Shown piece by piece: positions 5,967 through 8,820 of a stretch of 8,820 nt of DNA (positions are counted from its first letter, which is position 1; each line of letters opens with the position of its first letter). Both the position numbers and the translations under genes were made by a program. Origin of the DNA: Ignavibacteriaceae bacterium (GTDB taxonomy: Bacteria > Bacteroidota > Ignavibacteria > Ignavibacteriales > Ignavibacteriaceae); NCBI GenBank assembly GCA_031292465.1, contig JARLHB010000247.1, forward strand, positions 1 through 8,820, in the 5' to 3' direction. The notes under the pieces are model-generated. The model was not told where the DNA came from and ran no database searches. It worked only from the letters and a program-made list of their open reading frames with translations.

Positions 5967-7028
5967 TCAGAAACTAAATCCAAGACCGGCGCTTGCGGTA
6001 TTATATTTGGCAAAACTGTAATCAATGTTTAAATTAACTATGGCGAGCATAAAAGATGCGCCTAAGGTAAACCTCATATTATTATCCCCTTTCATATCAA
6101 AGGAAACATTTACATCTTCAGGGCCGGCCTGGGTATCAACAGTATGAGTATAGTTTACAGTAATATTTGAAGTTTCAAATGTTACACCGGCAAACGGACT
6201 TACACCCAAATGGTTGGTACCAAATGTTTTACCTGCAAATAATCCAAACGAAGTGGCAGTGCTTTTAAAAATGCTACCTACCTTCATTGTTGATGTGTAA
6301 ATTCCGACTGAAAAATCGACAGGTAACGGCTCATTTAACCAGACTGCCGGGTTGTGCTGAATGCCGAATCCAAAATAGCTGATACTGCCCAGGTCTGAGT
6401 TCAGTTGAATGCTTGGTAAAAATCTAATCTCGGCAGCCGTACCATATAGTGTGCCAACAGAAAATTGTGCAGCAGCAAACGGAAGTACAGAAAGACTTTT
6501 TAAAAGGCCGTTGACGCCAGTAAGTTCAACATTCTGAGCAGGGACTGTGTATGATTGCGAATTATATGTAAATGTTTTACCAGGGAAAGCAATCTGAACA
6601 TTCTGGTCCTTACTGCCGACAATTGTAGGGCCTGAAATGCCAACAGTAAAATCCTGATTTATAATTTGATTTACAATATCATTTCTAGCATTCTGGTTGG
6701 AAATATTAGTTGTCATAGACATTGCCTGATCTGTATTGAACCTAAAGGAACCATTACTTGAAAATGATTTGTTGTTATCATTGAAGAATGTTCCCATTCC
6801 CACAAATGTAAATTCAATATCCAGAGAGAGCTTATTTGCGGGTACTATTCTATGCACCCAGCCTGAGTTAAGATTTGCTCCAAAGCCGGATACAACAGGG
6901 GCAACATAAGATTTGGCAGCATCACTCGACAGGTCTGATAGTGTTTTTTGCAGATTATCCTGAGCTATTGTTGTCGAACCAGCGGAAATGAACAGAACAA
7001 TCAAAAGGAATCTGTATAACTTTTCCAT
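5967..7028 (-). CDS. Outer-membrane beta-barrel protein, DUF6588-like, function unknown
   Basis: A 353-residue exported protein. Residues 1-22 are a signal peptide ending TIAQ, followed by an amphipathic segment DNLQKTLSDLSSDAAKSYVAP and then GFGANLNSGWVHRIVPANK (48-66). The rest alternates short hydrophobic strands with Asn/Ser/Gly turns, for example LSLDIEFTFVGMGTF (67-81), SISYFGFGIQHNPAVWL (215-231), DFSVGIYTSTMKVG (238-251) and SFGLFAGKTFG (260-270). It ends in a strand terminating with phenylalanine (SAGLGFSF), the usual signal for the BAM barrel-insertion machinery. The ANLNSGW opening and the FGIQHNP segment match what I recall of the DUF6588 family. AGAGGT lies 5 nt before the ATG, which supports the start. 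A strong terminator follows. It may be co-transcribed with the small cysteine-rich gene 99 bp upstream. The substrate or role cannot be read from the sequence. Confidence 0.85.
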   Translation of the reverse strand: MEKLYRFLLIVLFISAGSTTIAQDNLQKTLSDLSSDAAKSYVAPVVSGFGANLNSGWVHRIVPANKLSLDIEFTFVGMGTFFNDNNKSFSSNGSFRFNTDQAMSMTTNISNQNARNDIVNQIINQDFTVGISGPTIVGSKDQNVQIAFPGKTFTYNSQSYTVPAQNVELTGVNGLLKSLSVLPFAAAQFSVGTLYGTAAEIRFLPSIQLNSDLGSISYFGFGIQHNPAVWLNEPLPVDFSVGIYTSTMKVGSIFKSTATSFGLFAGKTFGTNHLGVSPFAGVTFETSNITVNYTHTVDTQAGPEDVNVSFDMKGDNNMRFTLGASFMLAIVNLNIDYSFAKYNTASAGLGFSF

Positions 7029-7127
7029 TTTTTACCTCTATGTTTAATTGAATAGGAACGTAAATTATTTTTTTACTAAAAACTTTGAAATCAATTTAAA
7101 TTAGCAAACTTGTACAGAAGTGTTATC

Positions 7128-7499
7128 TCAAATACGGAAACAAAATTGATTGGTCTTTTCAGTGTTTGTTGGTTTACAACACTCTTGCCGGATAGTATTT
7201 GAAGGAATCAAGCTTGTATATTCCGGCTCATATTTACTCAATATCTTAAACTGCTGGTTATGCCTTATCCTGATTATTGATATTCTTTGATGAATAGGGT
7301 TTGAACATTCAGGACAACTATGAAGATTGCAATTAACTTTAATATTTATTGTGCGGGAATTAATATTTTTTGTAGTAAAACATACAGGATTTGACTGACA
7401 AGTTGAAGACACTTCATAGAAACTTGACGCAAATACCAGGGATGCTGCAAAAAGAATGTAAAACACCCTTGGGAAAAAATATTTTAATATGTCCGTCAA
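7128..7499 (-). CDS. Small secreted cysteine-rich protein, TTG start, unknown
   Basis: An open frame of 123 codons that I do not recognise. It starts at TTG (7499-7497) with a good Shine-Dalgarno, GGAGAG, 5 nt upstream; no in-frame ATG exists near the beginning. The N-terminus looks like a signal peptide: K6 and R11, then VFYILFAASLVFASS (12-26), with likely cleavage near residues 25-32. The mature part has eight cysteines (34, 40, 57, 62, 65, 107, 108, 120), including CPEC (62-65) and a CC pair, and is otherwise basic and Ser/Thr/Asn-rich. An even cysteine count in an exported protein suggests disulfides; CPEC could instead bind a metal. No other gene overlaps the region, and the signal peptide and Shine-Dalgarno together support a real gene, but composition alone does not prove it. 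It lies 99 bp upstream of the outer-membrane gene on the same strand. Confidence 0.5.
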   Translation of the reverse strand: MTDILKYFFPRVFYILFAASLVFASSFYEVSSTCQSNPVCFTTKNINSRTINIKVNCNLHSCPECSNPIHQRISIIRIRHNQQFKILSKYEPEYTSLIPSNTIRQECCKPTNTEKTNQFCFRI

Positions 7500-7884
7500 C
7501 CGCTCTCTCCGGTTTTAAGTAATGCTAAAATATCCAATAAAAGTATTTGTATCAAGAAAAAAAGATAATATCATAAGAAATTTTGGCTATGCCCTATTTT
7601 AAAACCATGTGTATTTTTTATATTAAACTCTTCACCTATTAGCAATATTCTATTTGGAACTGTTATATCAGAGTCTGAGAATATATTCTTTTAATATTTA
7701 CATTATGTGAATAATTTTAATGCCGTATTTATTTTCTATTCAAATCATTGATGTTAATTAATACATTTATTAAACTTCAATAGTGGGTGAAGTTAAATTC
7801 TTATATTTCAGGTGCATAAACATTTATGGTATATTACAAGGGGCTTTCTCCCGAAAAATTAGGAATCACAATATGGAGGTTCTA
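7500..7884. other. Divergent intergenic region between the cysteine-rich gene and the plus-strand barrel gene
   Basis: This is 385 bp of very AT-rich DNA that should hold promoters for both directions. The plus-strand side carries the promoter candidate listed separately and a short GGGG...CCC stem at 7840-7852 in the leader. An open frame extends upstream of 7885 from a GTG at 7783, but I reject it as coding. No small gene, RNA gene or long repeat is visible in 7500-7740. Confidence 0.5.
7748..7835 (+). promoter_or_regulatory. Candidate promoters of the plus-strand outer-membrane gene
   Basis: There are two alternatives. TTGATG (7748-7753) with TAAACT 17 bp later (7771-7776) is a fair sigma-70-like pair. 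Nearer the gene, TGG-TATATT (7827-7835) is a good extended -10 without a matching -35, and would give a leader of about 40-45 nt. Neither is compelling. Confidence 0.3.
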
Positions 7885-8637
7885 ATGACTAAATTCAGAA
7901 TTAATTTATTAATACTTTTAATAGTTACATCAATAGTTTATTTTCCTGCTAACGCTCAAAACAAAAGTGCAGATACCACTGCTCTTAAAGAAGGTGCATG
8001 GGCTCTTCAATTTGGAATTTCAAGCAACTTTACACTTACTTCATTTCAGGGAGCTACAATTGCAGCCAAATATCAGATCTCAGATATGAGCGCAATCCGT
8101 GCCGGAATAACAATCGGCGGAAGTACCAGCAGCGGCGACGGCTCAAGTTCCGGCTCAATTGCAGATTCTAACTACGGCGCACAATCTAATAACAGTTCGT
8201 CAAAATCCACTTCTGTTTCAATAGTGGTTCAATATTTAAGATATTTGAATCCTGATAAACCAGTTCATTTCTATATAGGATTCGGGCCTTCTGTTTCATA
8301 TCAGTACGGATATAATTCAACAGACAACCCGTATATTTCTACAACGGGTGGACGAGGATATTGGATAAATTATCTTAACTTTTCAAAGTCAATTCAATGG
8401 GCGGCTGGCGGCGCATGTATTGCAGGTGTAGAATGGTTTGCCAGCCAATGGCTTTCAATTCATGCAGATTACAATTATTCAATTCAATATCAGTGGCGTT
8501 CAACGTCATCAAGTACAAATTATTCTTCCACAGATTATCCTGGCTATATTTCTCAGCATTCAGATAATTCAAGTACAACCAAAGGTTGGAATTTAAGCAG
8601 TTCCGCAGTTTCATTCGGAATAAATGTTTACCTTTGA
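7885..8637 (+). CDS. Small outer-membrane beta-barrel protein with Ser/Asn-rich loops
   Basis: A 250-residue exported protein, probably an 8- to 10-strand barrel in the outer membrane. I chose ATG 7885 because a perfect GGAGGT (7875-7880) lies just before it; that motif overlaps the in-frame ATG at 7873, which therefore is unlikely to be the start. Residues 1-24 form a signal peptide (RINLLILLIVTSIVYFPANA, then QN). Amphipathic strands include WALQFGISSNFTLTSF (39-54), ATIAAKYQI (57-65), SVSIVVQYLRYL (110-121), HFYIGFGPSVSYQYGY (128-143), CIAGVEWFASQWLSIHADYN (178-197) and a final SSAVSFGINVYL. Loops are long and rich in Ser, Gly, Asn and Thr, especially 79-109 and 206-233, and should be on the cell surface. 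One cysteine, C178. I can name no family beyond a general OmpA/OmpW-like barrel. It is divergent from the cysteine-rich and outer-membrane genes. Confidence 0.85.
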   Translation: MTKFRINLLILLIVTSIVYFPANAQNKSADTTALKEGAWALQFGISSNFTLTSFQGATIAAKYQISDMSAIRAGITIGGSTSSGDGSSSGSIADSNYGAQSNNSSSKSTSVSIVVQYLRYLNPDKPVHFYIGFGPSVSYQYGYNSTDNPYISTTGGRGYWINYLNFSKSIQWAAGGACIAGVEWFASQWLSIHADYNYSIQYQWRSTSSSTNYSSTDYPGYISQHSDNSSTTKGWNLSSSAVSFGINVYL

Positions 8638-8689
8638 TTTTGCAACACTTGGAATTGTTGATATAAGGTTGTCTTAAAAGTGGCACATA

Positions 8690-8726
8690 ACGGGTCGTAT
8701 TGGGTAACATCCCCAATACAGCCCGT
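8690..8726. repeat. Imperfect hairpin after the barrel gene
   Basis: The left arm 8690-8704 (ACGGGTCGTATTGGG) pairs with the right arm 8712-8726 around a 7-base loop, with 13 of 15 positions matched. It lies 53 bp after the stop of the plus-strand gene. No T-run follows directly. It may be part of the repeat cluster that follows or help to protect the mRNA 3' end. Confidence 0.6.
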
Positions 8727-8727
8727 C

Positions 8728-8820
8728 AATATTTCACCCCTAAAGGGGTTTATATTTTTTCGTGGAAATGTTTCTTTCTACAAATATTTCACCTCTACGA
8801 GGTGAAGGCAACACTCATTA
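8728..8820. repeat. Tandem hairpin repeat, two copies 55 bp apart, likely continuing past the edge
   Basis: The word AATATTTCACC occurs at 8728-8738 and again at 8783-8793, and each copy opens a hairpin. Copy 1 pairs ACCCCT (8736-8741) with AGGGGT (8744-8749). Copy 2 pairs TTCACCTC (8788-8795) with GAGGTGAA (8799-8806) around a TAC loop. One stem position is a C-G pair in copy 1 and a T-A pair in copy 2, so pairing is kept while the sequence differs. Between them is GTGG...TTTCTTTCTACAAATATTTC. From memory, similar arrays with a CTACGGG-type loop are dispersed in Bacteroidota-like genomes. Confidence 0.65.
8736..8760 (+). terminator. Possible terminator of the plus-strand barrel gene
   Basis: The first repeat hairpin, ACCCCT-AA-AGGGGT, is followed by TTATATTTTTT, as in a rho-independent terminator. 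The stem is short (5-6 bp) and about 100 bp past the stop codon, so this is a secondary role for the repeat and only moderately likely. Confidence 0.4.

Noticed and set aside
7783..7884. N-terminal extension of the plus-strand barrel protein from a GTG at 7783
   Set aside because: It would place 34 non-signal residues before a clear signal peptide. The perfect GGAGGT at 7875-7880 directly precedes ATG 7885, so the extension is leader sequence.
8375..8716. A 113-codon minus-strand frame antisense to the barrel gene
   Set aside because: It lies opposite a well-supported coding region and extends into the hairpin; it has no domain, signal or ribosome-binding support.
8690..8820. Right-edge repeats considered as a CRISPR array
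   Set aside because: Only two related units are seen, their hairpin stems differ in sequence, the spacing and similarity do not give constant repeats with unique spacers, and no cas gene is present.

Overview
The window looks like a chromosomal segment from an AT-rich, Gram-negative bacterium of the Bacteroidota/Chlorobiota/Ignavibacteriota group. This is a tentative placement. It rests on a SusA-type secreted amylase, two signal-peptide-bearing outer-membrane barrel proteins of a Bacteroidota-like style, a ribbon-helix-helix/PIN toxin-antitoxin pair of a kind common there, and GC-rich dispersed palindromes between genes. Several genes have recognisable Shine-Dalgarno sequences (GAGGAG, GGAGAG, AGAGGT, GGAGGT). 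Nothing here identifies a species.

Layout, left to right. (a) 1-2110 is an accessory-looking, visibly AT-rich stretch with every gene on the minus strand. It holds the start of an uncharacterised gene that leaves the window at base 1 (1-264), an orphan protein with two membrane helices (432-1043), and a PIN-toxin/RHH-antitoxin operon (1384-2042) with a promoter and a perfect inverted-repeat operator upstream. (b) 2174-2231 is a compact nested palindrome, probably a dispersed intergenic repeat, touching the stop codon of the next gene. (c) 2232-5622 is a sugar-use pair on the minus strand: a secreted GH13 cyclomaltodextrinase/neopullulanase-like enzyme, followed 88 bp later by a 12-helix MFS permease with the GRRRP signature of the sucrose/maltose transporter branch. 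The likely division of labour is that the enzyme cuts maltodextrins in the periplasm and the permease carries the short sugars into the cytoplasm. No SusC/SusD pair is present in the window. (d) 5895-7499 carries, on the minus strand, a small secreted cysteine-rich protein (TTG start) and then a roughly 350-residue outer-membrane protein that ends in a clear rho-independent terminator. (e) 7885-8637, on the plus strand and divergent from (d), is a 250-residue outer-membrane barrel with long Ser/Asn/Thr-rich loops. (f) 8690-8820 is an array of hairpins, including two related copies 55 bp apart whose stems show a compensatory base-pair change. The array appears to run off the right edge.

The best supported functions are the amylase, the permease and the toxin-antitoxin pair. 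The least understood items are the truncated left-edge gene, the two-helix membrane protein, the cysteine-rich secreted protein and the hairpin array. I see no complete new multi-gene system. The items most worth following up are the two palindromic repeat elements, the toxin-antitoxin operator and the cysteine-rich protein.
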